Assembly (NCBI RefSeq): GCF_017315985.1
Contig: NZ_JAFLVR010000022.1
Coordinates: 1 to 36,745 of the forward strand
Source of the DNA: Candidatus Enterococcus murrayae
GTDB taxonomy: Bacteria > Bacillota > Bacilli > Lactobacillales > Enterococcaceae
DNA length: 36,745 bases
Reading direction: 5' to 3'
The translations under genes were made by a program, and so were the position numbers. Below the pieces are notes generated by a model. That model saw only the letters and a program-made list of their open reading frames with translations, had not been told where the DNA came from and searched no databases. Positions 23,574 to 32,214 of this stretch are shown piece by piece; the first letter of the stretch is position 1, and every line of letters begins with the position of its first letter.

Positions 23574-23943
23574 GCAGTGTTCATCCCATCGAAAATCCAA
23601 CGTTGGTATGGGGTGAAAGGAGGAGTAGTGAAAACTGAATAAAATTTTTAGCTCGCTAATCGGCGGGCTATTTGTCGTGGTGTATTAACGATAGGTAGTC
23701 GCTTTTTTGCCAAAAACCAGCGTAATTGTCAAGCAGGTTAGTGATAAAAGGAGTGTCTGTTTTTACTTTTTCAAGGATAATTTTGAAGCATGGCCTTAAA
23801 ATATAGTGATTGAACAGCTTTTGAGCGGATTTTATCAAGTGATCAGGCATATGTTTTCCGCCTTCGTTCCTAGAATGATACGATGAGTTTAATCATTGGA
23901 AACCAGCATTCTTAAAAGGCTTCAACTATGAGGAGGAAACAGA
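23574..23943. other. 370-bp intergenic region with orphan ribosome site
   Basis: After the DUF2922 stop there is a strong GAAAGGAGGAG (23616-23625) followed by GTG and then a stop after four codons (VKTE), as if a third operon gene had been lost. A hairpin agctcgc/gcgggct (about 23650-23669) lies next, with only a weak T-tail. A 60-codon open frame on the minus strand (23668-23850) has a possible ribosome site but no recognisable product. The region ends with AGGAGG before the DUF2177 gene. Confidence 0.45.
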
Positions 23944-24348
23944 ATGGTCAATTTATTGAAATTATTTGGGGTAGCCGCGGCATCCTTTTTGGTTCTAGAT
24001 TTATTATGGCTGCTAGTATTTGCTCGGCGGATGTATCAGGAGAATTTAGGGCATTTGATGGGACAGACAAAAATTGTGCCGGCAGTGATTTTTTATGGAA
24101 TCTACTTGATCGGGATTCTCTTTTTTATCGTCACTCCTGCGTTAGAAAAGGGAAGTCTATTTTATGCCATCGCAGCGGGAGGCTTTCTAGGTCTTTTATG
24201 CTATGGAACCTACGACTTAACGAATATGGCAACCTTAAACAATTGGCCTGCTATGATCACGATCATTGATTTGATTTGGGGAACCTTTGTGACCGCGGCG
24301 GTTTCTGGATTTACGGTGTTCGTTGCGCAACACTTTCATTGGAGGTAA
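23944..24348 (+). CDS. DUF2177 membrane protein
   Basis: 134 aa with four predicted membrane helices, matching the DUF2177 family (LDLLWLLVFARRMYQENLGHLM...GGFLGLLCYGTYDLTNMATLNNW...DLIWGTFVTAAVSG). The biochemical role of the family is unknown. AGGAGG lies at an ideal distance before ATG 23944. Only 5 bp separate its stop from the FakA-FakB-like gene's start, and that gene's ribosome site lies inside its end, so the genes form an operon with the DUF1295 gene further down. The grouping suggests a lipid or membrane role. Confidence 0.87.
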   Translation: MVNLLKLFGVAAASFLVLDLLWLLVFARRMYQENLGHLMGQTKIVPAVIFYGIYLIGILFFIVTPALEKGSLFYAIAAGGFLGLLCYGTYDLTNMATLNNWPAMITIIDLIWGTFVTAAVSGFTVFVAQHFHWR

Positions 24349-24353
24349 ATATC

Positions 24354-26168
24354 ATGGAAATGAGTCAATCAAATCAGGCGATTGATCCAAAGGAACTGCT
24401 TTTTGCCTTCCAGCAAGGAGCGATTCAATTAATCAATCAAAAGCAGGTATTAAATCAGATCAATGTTTTTCCGGTATCAGATGGAGATACGGGAAGTAAT
24501 TTGGCTTCTTTGATGCAAACTATTTTGGAAGAGACGAAGGAAGAAAGCAGCTCGGTCGTTGAAGTGTTTGAAAAGGTAGCTGAGGCTTCATTAGTAGGTG
24601 CACGAGGAAATTCAGGAATTATTTTTGCCCAGTATTTTAACGGTATCTACAATCATCTGCTAAAGCTGGAGGAAAAAAGCTCCGTTCAAAGCTTTGTGGA
24701 AAGCGTTAAATCAGCGATCGGTGAAGCCTATCAGGCAATTGAACAGCCGGTAGAAGGAACAATCATCACTGTGATCCGTTCATGGGCGGAGGCGCTGGAT
24801 GACAGTGAGCAAGTATTCAGTCTGGAAAGCTTGCTGCCAAATGCTCTGCACAAGGCCAAGCAGTCCTTGGAGAATACGACCAATCAACTGAAAATCCTGA
24901 AAAAGAATCAAGTCGTCGATGCCGGTGCCAAGGGCTTTTATTTATTCATCGAAGGCTTTACGGAAGCTTTTTTGACCAAACAGGCGGCCCTTCATTTAGT
25001 AAATGAACCAGCAGATGGGATAAAAATTGAGCAATCACCGCAAGAGCATAGTCATACCTCAGAGCCGAGGTATCGTTATTGTACCGAAGTATTCCTTGAT
25101 CAAGTGGCGCTGTCTAAGAGTGAACTGCAGCAGAAGCTGAACGCGTACGGCGATTCACTGATTGTTGCCGTGAACCGCGGCAAGGCGCGCATCCACATTC
25201 ACACCAATCAGCCGGCGGAGGTCCTGGACTATTTGAGCAGTGTCGGTAATCCCATCCAGCAAAAGGTCGACGACATGCTGCTGCAGTATCATGTCAATCA
25301 GCAGCGCAAAGCACCGATTGCTTTAGTGACTGATTCCATCGCGGATCTTCCAGCAGAGTATTTACTGGAAAATCAGATTCATGTTCTGCCGATGAATATT
25401 TTGTTGGGGACGACTAGCTATCTCGATAAGCTTACTCTGCAAACGAAGCAGCTTTTTGATCTAGCTAAAGAGACAGAGGGGCGTGCAACGAGCTCGCAGC
25501 CGACGTTGAAAACGGTCGAGAATTTGTTTTCCTTTTTAGAAACCCGCTATGAAGCGATCTTAGTCATCACCGTCGCTGGGAAATTAAGCGGAACCTATTA
25601 TACAGTCAAAGAGGCAGCGAAGCGCAGCCATGCGATCCCGATCGAAGTCATTGATTCCAGACAAAATTCTGCCGCTCAGGGCTTACTCGTTATGAACGCC
25701 ACTGAGTGGATTCAAGCGGGAATACCGTTTGCGGAAGTGGTGTCGCGAGCAGCAGAAAAACGCGAGCAATTGAAGATTCTGGTGAGTGTGGATGAGTTAG
25801 ATCCGATGATCGACTCAGGACGGATTCCGCAGGCTGTCGGCAAGCTCGCTAAGCAGGTCAATTTGAAGCCTATCGTCAGTCTTGATGAGTATGGCGAGGG
25901 GAAATTGAGCAATTTTGCTTTTAGCCGCAAGGGGAATGAGAAAAAAATTCTGCGTGAGATGAAGAAGGTCAATCAAAAGCACAAAATCAAACGATATGCG
26001 ATCATTCACGTCAATAACGAAGCCAAAGCCAAGCTGTGGGGCAAAAAGCTTCGCGAGCTGCTTGCTTTTCCGCCAAGCTATATCACGGATAGTTCAACGG
26101 TGATTGCTATGAGTGCGGGAGAAGGCAGTGTCGCAGTTGCGTATGAATTGGGAGGAGATGAAAAATAA
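24354..26168 (+). CDS. FakA-FakB-like fusion: DAK2 kinase domain plus DegV fatty-acid-binding domain
   Basis: 604 aa. Residues about 15-205 form a DAK2 (DhaL-like) ATP-binding domain: [13 protein letters not shown] with metal-binding D43 and D45, GARGNSGII (82-90) and DAGAKGF. Residues about 240-312 match the middle domain of FakA/YloV (YRYCTEVFL...[10 protein letters not shown]). Residues about 321-604 are a DegV/FakB domain ([17 protein letters not shown] at 379-384, [20 protein letters not shown]). In the usual fatty acid kinase, FakA and FakB are separate proteins: FakB presents a bound fatty acid and FakA phosphorylates it to acyl-phosphate. Here both appear in one chain, with the DegV part in place of the FakA C-terminal domain. 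ATG 24354 follows GGAGG by 8 bases. Confidence 0.88.
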   Translation: MEMSQSNQAIDPKELLFAFQQGAIQLINQKQVLNQINVFPVSDGDTGSNLASLMQTILEETKEESSSVVEVFEKVAEASLVGARGNSGIIFAQYFNGIYNHLLKLEEKSSVQSFVESVKSAIGEAYQAIEQPVEGTIITVIRSWAEALDDSEQVFSLESLLPNALHKAKQSLENTTNQLKILKKNQVVDAGAKGFYLFIEGFTEAFLTKQAALHLVNEPADGIKIEQSPQEHSHTSEPRYRYCTEVFLDQVALSKSELQQKLNAYGDSLIVAVNRGKARIHIHTNQPAEVLDYLSSVGNPIQQKVDDMLLQYHVNQQRKAPIALVTDSIADLPAEYLLENQIHVLPMNILLGTTSYLDKLTLQTKQLFDLAKETEGRATSSQPTLKTVENLFSFLETRYEAILVITVAGKLSGTYYTVKEAAKRSHAIPIEVIDSRQNSAAQGLLVMNATEWIQAGIPFAEVVSRAAEKREQLKILVSVDELDPMIDSGRIPQAVGKLAKQVNLKPIVSLDEYGEGKLSNFAFSRKGNEKKILREMKKVNQKHKIKRYAIIHVNNEAKAKLWGKKLRELLAFPPSYITDSSTVIAMSAGEGSVAVAYELGGDEK

Positions 26169-26938
26169 TGATCGTTTGGACAATAATAATGATTCTGTTC
26201 ATTTATTTCACTGCGCTGTTTTTTCTCGCGCAGGCGCTGCACAATAATTCAATTGTGGACATGGCTTGGGGTATCGGCTTTGTGATCGTTGCAGTGACAG
26301 GCTATCTCTTAATGCCGGAAAAAACGCTGGCGGCAACCGCTGTTTTGATTCTCGTAACTATTTGGGGGCTGCGATTGTTTTTCCATTTAGCGAAACGGAA
26401 TATCGGCAAGCCTGAGGACTATCGCTACGTCAATATGCGTAAACGCTGGGGCAAGCAGTTTGCCAAGCTAAAAGCCTATTTGAATGTTTTTGTTCTGCAG
26501 GGGGTTCTCCTGTGTGTCGTGGCCTTGCCGATTTTCTTTGTCACAACCGGCACGGAAAAGGCCTTTTATTGGTGGAACTGGCTAGGGGTCATCATATGGC
26601 TGAGCGGCTTTGCCTTTGAAACCATCGGTGATTATCAGCTGACGGTGTTTAAGCGAACGGCTAAGAAGGGCGAGCTGTTGACAACGGGTTTATGGTCGCT
26701 GACCAGACATCCTAATTATTTTGGCGAAGCCTTGAGCTGGTGGGGAATCTTTTTGATCAGCTTAAATGAACCGCGAAATATTTGGGGAATGATTGGGCCG
26801 ATCGCGATTACCTTGCTGCTTTTATTTGTTTCAGGTGTCCCGCTATTAGAGAAGAAGAACAAAGAAAAGCCCGGCTATCGCGCTTATGCGGATCAAACAC
26901 CGAAGTTTCTTCCGTTTGTGGGGAAAAAGGGTTTGTAA
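26168..26938 (+). CDS. DUF1295 membrane protein (steroid-5-alpha-reductase-like)
   Basis: 256 aa with about six membrane helices. It belongs to the DUF1295 / steroid 5-alpha-reductase C-terminal group, related to isoprenylcysteine methyltransferases: [14 protein letters not shown] near the N-terminus, and [22 protein letters not shown] with [15 protein letters not shown] at the C-terminus, which bind NADPH or S-adenosylmethionine in characterised relatives. Its ATG overlaps the stop of the fusion gene by one base (TAATG), so translation is coupled. The substrate is unknown; with a fatty-acid kinase upstream, a membrane lipid is a fair guess. Confidence 0.87.
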   Translation: MIVWTIIMILFIYFTALFFLAQALHNNSIVDMAWGIGFVIVAVTGYLLMPEKTLAATAVLILVTIWGLRLFFHLAKRNIGKPEDYRYVNMRKRWGKQFAKLKAYLNVFVLQGVLLCVVALPIFFVTTGTEKAFYWWNWLGVIIWLSGFAFETIGDYQLTVFKRTAKKGELLTTGLWSLTRHPNYFGEALSWWGIFLISLNEPRNIWGMIGPIAITLLLLFVSGVPLLEKKNKEKPGYRAYADQTPKFLPFVGKKGL

Positions 26939-26952
26939 ATGAAGCTTTGCAG

Positions 26953-26979
26953 GCAGCCGAATTTAAGCGGCTGCTTTTT
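26953..26979 (+). terminator. Terminator of the DUF2177-Fak-DUF1295 operon
   Basis: Stem gcagccg / cggctgc with loop aatttaag, followed by TTTTT. Confidence 0.88.
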
Positions 26980-27080
26980 CTAAGTCCTTGGGCGGATGGC
27001 TCGCTGCCGGATTTCATGTATAGTATATATAAGTAGATAGAGCTGGACCATAAAACTGTATGAGAAGGGAAGGATGGACT

Positions 27081-27935
27081 ATGCTGCTATGGGGGCTAAT
27101 TATTGTTTTAGCATGTATCATTATTTATCTTTTTCTGCCAGGCGGACCTGCTTGGAATAGCTATTTGGCGGATGTTGGCGATTCTTTTCAACAGGAAAAA
27201 AATTCTGAGAAGCCGGAGCTGATCACTGAAGAAGCGATCGCTCAGCTGCCGCAGCAATTAAAGAAATACTTCAAGAAGAATGGCTATCTCGATCGACCGT
27301 TGATGCACAATATGCATATTCGTTTTGGAAACACCAAATTTCGAATGGCTCCAGATAAAGAACCGGTTTCGATTGATTTTTGCCAAGTCAACTTTGTTTA
27401 TCGGCCGGATCGCTTTGCCTTTTTAAAGGCTCGGATGTTTGGTTTGCCAGTCCAGGTTAGAGACAGTGTGAAGGATGGCCGTGGAGCGATGATCGGGCGA
27501 ATCGCCAAGCATATTCAATTGTTTCACTCGACTGGACCTGAGATGGATCAGGGTCAGCTGATTACGGCTCTGGCGGATGCGGTGTTTATGCCGAGCTTGT
27601 TTTTACAGGATTATGTAGTTTGGCGAACACTTGATGATCGAAGGATTGAAGGGACGATTACGTGGAATGGCGTGAGTGCGAAAGGGCGTTTCACATTTGA
27701 TGACTCTGGGGATATCGTTCGTTTTGATACCGAAGATCGCTACATGGATGAAAACGGAAAGGGAACCTCATTAGTTCCTTGGTTCGTTCTTTATGAAAAT
27801 TACGAAAGCGACGGTGATTATCGCAGGCCCGGATGTGTCAGTGTGAACTGGCAGCTGCCTCAGGGCGTAGATGATTACTTCGTCAGTGATCAAATCAAGG
27901 TCAGCTATTCAGTTGACCTCGCCGCGATCAAATAA
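27081..27935 (+). CDS. DUF6544-family membrane-anchored protein
   Basis: 284 aa. One N-terminal membrane helix (LLWGLIIVLACIIIYLFLPG), then a helical segment and a large beta-rich domain (HNMHIRFGNTKFRMAPDKEPVSIDFCQVNFVYRPDRFAFLKARMFGLPVQVRDSVKDGRGAMIGRI...). The pattern fits the DUF6544 family of unknown function, in which a beta-clam could hold a lipid. I choose ATG 27081 because GGGAAGGA is well spaced; the in-frame ATG 27060 would include that ribosome site. Transcribed alone; terminator downstream. Confidence 0.78.
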   Translation: MLLWGLIIVLACIIIYLFLPGGPAWNSYLADVGDSFQQEKNSEKPELITEEAIAQLPQQLKKYFKKNGYLDRPLMHNMHIRFGNTKFRMAPDKEPVSIDFCQVNFVYRPDRFAFLKARMFGLPVQVRDSVKDGRGAMIGRIAKHIQLFHSTGPEMDQGQLITALADAVFMPSLFLQDYVVWRTLDDRRIEGTITWNGVSAKGRFTFDDSGDIVRFDTEDRYMDENGKGTSLVPWFVLYENYESDGDYRRPGCVSVNWQLPQGVDDYFVSDQIKVSYSVDLAAIK

Positions 27936-27960
27936 AAAAGACAGCTGCGGCTGTCTTTTT
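27934..27960 (+). terminator. Terminator after the DUF6544 gene
   Basis: aaaaagacagc / gctgtcttttt with a short loop; the T-run forms the 3' arm. It overlaps the stop codon region. Confidence 0.88.
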
Positions 27961-28009
27961 CGCTTACAGCTCGTTTCATGAACGAAGCTGAACAACATTG
28001 TGAAACTTT

Positions 28010-28417
28010 TTAGTGTCCTTTGTGCTTTTCACGCTTCTTCGTCTGTCGTTGCTGAAAACGTTCCTCAGCATATGCAGCTTTTCGTTGTCGCCTTTGCGCT
28101 TTGCTCGCTGTTTTTGCTTGCTCGCGTAATTCGCTGATAGCAAGCTGTGCCTTGGTAGAAACTGCCGGCTGGCGTTTTTCGCGATTGATTAGACGCTGCA
28201 TCCGCTTAGGATTCATTTTCTTTTCAGACTTTGGCGCAGCGACGACTGTACCGGACTGCTCCAACAAACAGGGCAAACGTTTAAAAATAAACTCAAAGAC
28301 ATCCCCATCCTTTGGCTCAGCACCAAAAACATGTCGGATCACTTGGTAATGGCCATCGGTTTCAGCTTCCACCAAGCCACACCAAAAACTGCCATCGAAG
28401 TAAATCGTCAACTTCAT
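28010..28417 (-). CDS. yjdF: YjdF / DUF2992-family protein
   Basis: 135 aa. The N-terminal half (MKLTIYFDGSFWCGLVEAETDGHYQVIRHVFGAEPKDGDVFEFI) is the conserved DUF2992 domain. The C-terminal half is highly basic with long helices (KRMQRLINREKRQPAVSTKAQLAISELREQAKTASKAQRRQRKAAYAEERFQQRQTKKREKHKGH). The biochemical function is unknown; in Bacillus subtilis and other Firmicutes the gene is controlled by the yjdF riboswitch class, which binds azaaromatic compounds, suggesting a role in handling toxic aromatics. The ATG follows AAGGGAGG. The RNA upstream fits that riboswitch class (see the separate entry). Confidence 0.9.
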   Translation of the reverse strand: MKLTIYFDGSFWCGLVEAETDGHYQVIRHVFGAEPKDGDVFEFIFKRLPCLLEQSGTVVAAPKSEKKMNPKRMQRLINREKRQPAVSTKAQLAISELREQAKTASKAQRRQRKAAYAEERFQQRQTKKREKHKGH

Positions 28418-28443
28418 GACGACACCTCCCTTAAATAAATTTC

Positions 28444-28523
28444 AAGCAAGGGACAACCCAGGGAGGGCAGGTTACTGACATTTTCATGCGGCGGACTACC
28501 AACCGCCATGTGTTTTTATGCTC
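28444..28523 (-). ncRNA. yjdF-type (NaA) riboswitch
   Basis: On the minus strand, just before the DUF2992 gene. An outer pairing gagca (28519-28523) with tgctt (28444-28448) closes the element. A strong hairpin (catggcgg / ccgcc..atg, 28485-28510) is followed by the conserved-looking gaaaatgtcagtaacc, and aacc pairs with gggtt around a pyrimidine-rich loop gccctccct. Recognition rests on this pattern and on the gene downstream; I could not run a covariance model. The CCUCCCU in the element is complementary to the AGGGAGG ribosome site at 28425-28431, suggesting translational control. Confidence 0.75.
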
Positions 28524-28636
28524 ATCATTAGTGTACTAGGTTTGGTGGAAAAATTATAGAGTGGATTTAAATTTATAGTAATGACGCATGGTAATATAGT
28601 TAAAAAATGAAAAAAAGTATAATGAAATTATTTTAG

Positions 28637-28645
28637 TGATATAAT
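28637..28645 (+). promoter_or_regulatory. Extended -10 promoter element
   Basis: tgatataat matches TGnTATAAT, an extended -10 element that can work with a poor -35. It lies 26 bases before the TTG start at 28671. Confidence 0.6.
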
Positions 28646-28670
28646 ATACAAAAAAATTAGGGGGGAACTG

Positions 28671-29240
28671 TTGGCAGCTTTTGTATTATTCTTTGTTAAA
28701 AAAATTCTTCTAGGATTGATACTTGAAGGTGGGTTAACAATATATTGTCTAAAAAAGAGGCGGAGGGGCTTTTGGTTTTTAGCTACATATTTTATTGTGA
28801 TTCATTGCTTACTAGTCATTTTTCCAATATCTTTCTATTTGATCTATTTGAGTGATTATTTATTAGTTTCTATTCTATTTTTTAAGTATTCAAATTTATC
28901 AGAAGTGGCTAGAAACGTTTTAATCTTTATAGATATTTTTCTATTTTTATGGCTATCTGTGTATGCACTGTTTGCTCCGATGGTGTCAATGACTTATCAG
29001 TTTAATAATTTTAAAGAGAATGGAGAAGAATATGTAGTTGTTCAAACAGTTTCTGAATATAGGCAATTTGCGCAGGAAAATACAACAGCGACAGGTTATA
29101 TCTATAAAAATAATTCTCTTTCTCCTAGTACCATAGTTCAGCATAGCTCACCTACAACGGGGGAGTACGCGATCATACCTTCAATACCGGAGAATAAAAG
29201 TGAGCTAGAATACTATCTTAAGACTGGACAGAAGAAATAA
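28671..29240 (+). CDS. Membrane protein of unknown function with hydrophilic tail
   Basis: 189 aa, TTG start behind AGGGGGGA. About three to four membrane helices occupy residues 1-110 (FVLFFVKKILLGLILEGGLTIYCL; FWFLATYFIVIHCLLVIFPISFYLIYLSDYLLVSILFF; VLIFIDIFLFLWLSVYALFAPMVSM). A polar 80-residue tail rich in Ser, Thr, Asn and Tyr follows (ENTTATGYIYKNNSLSPSTIVQHSSPTTGEYAIIPSIPENKSELEYYLKTG). It is clearly more AT-rich than its neighbours, hinting at recent acquisition or relaxed selection. No family recognised. It stands alone between the yjdF unit and the C39-peptidase gene. Confidence 0.7.
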   Translation: MAAFVLFFVKKILLGLILEGGLTIYCLKKRRRGFWFLATYFIVIHCLLVIFPISFYLIYLSDYLLVSILFFKYSNLSEVARNVLIFIDIFLFLWLSVYALFAPMVSMTYQFNNFKENGEEYVVVQTVSEYRQFAQENTTATGYIYKNNSLSPSTIVQHSSPTTGEYAIIPSIPENKSELEYYLKTGQKK

Positions 29241-29442
29241 AAAATAACCGTTTAATTGTGAAATAATGGCTAAATAACTTGATTGAGAAAATCAACCATT
29301 GTTGAATCCTGCTAAAATTAGTCGTTTGGGCGAATTTTTTATCCGAAAATGAACGTTTATTTGATATAATTCATTTATATCGGAATCGATAATTATTTAA
29401 AAATAATTAGTTGTTGATTTTATTATTATAGGAGGACAAAGG

Positions 29443-30897
29443 ATGGAAAAGAAACGGTATAAAATGTACAAAAAGGGGAAAATTTGGGTAGTAGCTCCGA
29501 TCGTTTTTCTAGGAGTCGTTGGTTTAGCATCAGATAAAACGGTCGTCCATGCGGATGAGACCGAAGCAGCACAAGTTCAGCAGGTGAGTGAAGAACTTCA
29601 ACCATCATCAAGTGATCCAGCTGTCGAGTTGAAAACGACGGAGGCTGTTGAGGAAAATGAGCCGGACTCAAATGTAGCTGACAATGCTGATGCAAAAAAT
29701 GGTGAGCAATCCACGGAAGCTGTCACAGAGGAATCGCAAACAGAAGCCACAGTTGAGACGCAGCGACCAGAAACTACAACAAGCTCCGAAAGCGCAGCAA
29801 CCACTTCGAAGGAAAAGGTTGATGTTCAAGCAAGTACACCAGCAGAAAAGCAGACAACTGCTTCTTCAACAAAAGCAACAACGCAATCTTCGGCTGCTGC
29901 CAGAGCCTCCGTTACAGCGAAAGCAGCTAAAATTGCCATATATCGCGTTTACAATCCAAATTCAGGCGAGCATCTGCACACGATGAACGCTGGAGAACGG
30001 GACTATCTCGTTCGCCTTGGTTGGCGCAACGAAGGCATCAGCATGTACGTAGATGGGACAGGAAATCAATTGTACCGCCTATATAATCCGAATTCAGGTG
30101 AGCATTTTTACACATTGAATGCCAAAGAGCGAGACAATCTGAAAAAACATGGCTGGCGTTATGAAGGAATTGCCTGGAAAACCCCGAAGACAGGACAGGC
30201 GATGTATCGGGTGTTCAACCCAAATGCACGAGGAGCAGGCTCCCATCATTATACGATGCTGGTTAGTGAACGGAATGATCTAGTCAAAAGAGGCTGGCGC
30301 AATGAAGGGATCGCTTGGTATACCGCCGGCGGGTCACAAACAGTCGCTTCATATATTTTGCTAAATGCGCCATTTATCAATCAATATAGTGCCGGCTTCC
30401 CAATGGGATGTGAAGCAGCCTCGCTCTTACAAGCGCTGCAGCAAAAAGGCTATGCAAAAAACTACAATTTGAAGAGCTTTATCAAGGAAATGCCGATGTC
30501 GCCCAATAATAATCCCAATAACGGTTTTTCCGGCAAACCGGATAAAGTAGTCTCAAACATTTACCATTCTATTTATGCAAAACCGCTAGCTAATTGGGGA
30601 AATAAATACGCGAAGGCAGCAGATATTTCTGGAGTATCTGTAGAGACGCTGAAGGACGAATTGCGTAAAGGCAATCCTGTCGTGGTTTATGTGACTGGAG
30701 ACTATGCGGCTCCTCGGTACGGGAAATATTGGTGGGGAACAGGGATCGACAATGCCCATGTTGTAACATTAGATGGATTTAACCAAAATAATAATACGTA
30801 TCATATCTCTGATCCAGCGAAAGGGAAGTATTGGGTCTCTGCTAGTAAATTTGAAGCTAGCTACAATCTGAGAAAATCTGCGGTGGTAGTGAGATAG
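29443..30897 (+). CDS. Secreted C39-like cysteine peptidase with DUF5648 repeats
   Basis: 484 aa. The N-terminus is a KxYKxGKxW-type signal peptide (YKMYKKGKIWVVAPIVFLGVVGLAS, then VVHADE), often seen on Ser-rich or large surface proteins. A Glu/Thr/Ser/Ala-rich low-complexity spacer covers about 38-160. Three repeats of about 44 aa follow (about 164-299; RLYNPNSGEHFYTLNAKERDNLKKHGWRYEGIAW), the DUF5648 repeat. The C-terminal domain (about 305-484) resembles the C39_2/papain-like family with catalytic C323 (PMGCEAASL), H439 (NAHVVTLDGF) and D457 (ISDPAKG). No LPxTG anchor, so it is probably released or held by the repeats. AGGAGG precedes ATG 29443. Likely a cell-wall peptidase or amidase; substrate unknown. 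Confidence 0.9.
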   Translation: MEKKRYKMYKKGKIWVVAPIVFLGVVGLASDKTVVHADETEAAQVQQVSEELQPSSSDPAVELKTTEAVEENEPDSNVADNADAKNGEQSTEAVTEESQTEATVETQRPETTTSSESAATTSKEKVDVQASTPAEKQTTASSTKATTQSSAAARASVTAKAAKIAIYRVYNPNSGEHLHTMNAGERDYLVRLGWRNEGISMYVDGTGNQLYRLYNPNSGEHFYTLNAKERDNLKKHGWRYEGIAWKTPKTGQAMYRVFNPNARGAGSHHYTMLVSERNDLVKRGWRNEGIAWYTAGGSQTVASYILLNAPFINQYSAGFPMGCEAASLLQALQQKGYAKNYNLKSFIKEMPMSPNNNPNNGFSGKPDKVVSNIYHSIYAKPLANWGNKYAKAADISGVSVETLKDELRKGNPVVVYVTGDYAAPRYGKYWWGTGIDNAHVVTLDGFNQNNNTYHISDPAKGKYWVSASKFEASYNLRKSAVVVR

Positions 30898-30914
30898 GAA
30901 AACACAAATAATAC

Positions 30915-30983
30915 TAAAAAAGCTCTCCTTGATAGACGAAGCGGTTGATAGCCGTTTGGTGGTCTATTGAGGGGCTTTTTTTT
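30915..30983 (+). terminator. Long terminator hairpin after the C39-peptidase gene
   Basis: Arms aaaaaagctctccttgatag and ctattgaggggctttttt pair imperfectly around an inner hairpin-forming region, ending in eight T. Confidence 0.8.
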
Positions 30984-31143
30984 GTTGGAAAATTAAAGGA
31001 ATGGCTAATTAGGAGTTTTGCTCCTTTTTATGAGGATGAGTTGAAATGTTCGAAAAGCATAGATCGATTTGACATTTCATTCATGTGTCTTTACTCTAAG
31101 GAGGAAGAGTTTAGTAAACAGTAAATAGGTAGGTGTAATTGAT

Positions 31144-32184
31144 ATGGCCAGTATTAGAGATATAGCAAAATTAGCTGGGGTTTCAGCTGCAAGTGTTTCC
31201 AGAATATTAAACAATGATGAAACATTTAGTATTAATGAGAATACCCGTAAGCGTGTAATTGAAATTGCGACCAGCTTGAATTACTCGAAAAATCAAAATA
31301 GAAAAAATCGCGACGTGGGAGATAAAAACACCATTGCACTCATTACACGACATCAAGCGGATAATGAGAAAAGCGATCCATACTTTATGTTTATTCGAAA
31401 AGGGGTAGAGTCAGAGGCTAAAAAATGGCGTTTAAAAACCTTTCGAGCTTTTTCTATGCGTGACAAAGAAAAGGATATTTTTCAGCTGAGCAAGTATGGC
31501 GCCGTAGTGGTCATTGGCGAGATGACTTTGGAGGCACTCGAAGAAATTCGAAAGATCAATTCTAATATCGTTTTGATCGATTCTTACTCTGAATATGCTG
31601 GTTTTGATTGCGTCCAGACAGATTTTGCACAAAAGACCCATGACATACTGGATCTGTTAAAAAGTAAAGGACATGAGAATATCGCATTCATTGGCGGGCT
31701 GGGAAGCAAGGTAGACATACATGGAGAAGTCGTTTACTACAAGGAAGAAATTCGATCAGAAAATTATCGGCAGTGGATGGTTTTGAATCATTTAGATAAC
31801 TACACCACGGTGTTGCAAGGGGAGTGGTCCCCTGGGGCGGGACTAGAGTTAGGAACCCAAATAATGAATATGAACCCTAGACCTACAGCCATTGTAGTGG
31901 CCAGTGATCCAATGGCTGTGGGCGTTTATAAAGCGGTGATCAATGCTGGCTTGTCCATTCCAGAAGACATTTCGATTATTAGTTTTGACGACATCGAGAT
32001 GGCTCAATACATGACGCCCTCATTATCCACTGTTCGATTAAATTCTGAAGAAGTAGGCAAGATCGGGGTAGAATTAGTAAGAGGAAAATTACTGAATGTC
32101 AGAGCGATGCCTGTTCGCGTCGTTTGCTCCAGCGAGCTGATTCTGCGTGACTCTGTAAATGACATTAAGAATGAAGAAGTTTGA
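31144..32184 (+). CDS. LacI-family regulator of the alpha-galactoside locus
   Basis: 346 aa. The N-terminal LacI HTH (MASIRDIAKLAGVSAASVSRILNNDETFSINENTRKRVIEIA, residues 1-42) is followed by a hinge at about 45-60 (YSKNQNRKNRD) and a GalR/LacI-type sugar-binding domain (TIALITRHQADNEKSDPYFMFIRKGVESEAKKW; IVVASDPMAVGVYKAVINAGLSIPEDISIISFDDIEMAQYMTPSLSTVRL). It resembles the GalR/MsmR type that senses galactose or galactosides. The ribosome site (TAGGTAGGTG) is weak. Its own terminator overlaps its stop codon, and the EIIC gene downstream has a separate promoter with two operator-like sites that it probably binds. Confidence 0.9.
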   Translation: MASIRDIAKLAGVSAASVSRILNNDETFSINENTRKRVIEIATSLNYSKNQNRKNRDVGDKNTIALITRHQADNEKSDPYFMFIRKGVESEAKKWRLKTFRAFSMRDKEKDIFQLSKYGAVVVIGEMTLEALEEIRKINSNIVLIDSYSEYAGFDCVQTDFAQKTHDILDLLKSKGHENIAFIGGLGSKVDIHGEVVYYKEEIRSENYRQWMVLNHLDNYTTVLQGEWSPGAGLELGTQIMNMNPRPTAIVVASDPMAVGVYKAVINAGLSIPEDISIISFDDIEMAQYMTPSLSTVRLNSEEVGKIGVELVRGKLLNVRAMPVRVVCSSELILRDSVNDIKNEEV

Positions 32185-32204
32185 TATTGTTTCAAACTTT
32201 TTTT
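32177..32204 (+). terminator. Terminator overlapping the LacI stop codon
   Basis: aagtttga (32177-32184) pairs with tcaaactt (32192-32199), followed by a run of T to 32204. The TGA stop lies in the 5' arm. Confidence 0.8.
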
Positions 32205-32214
32205 ATTTTACGGC

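Noticed and set aside
23668-23850. 60-codon minus-strand frame in the gap before the DUF2177 gene
   Set aside because: It has a possible AAGGCGG ribosome site but no recognisable product, no promoter and no neighbours on that strand; kept only as a note on the intergenic region.
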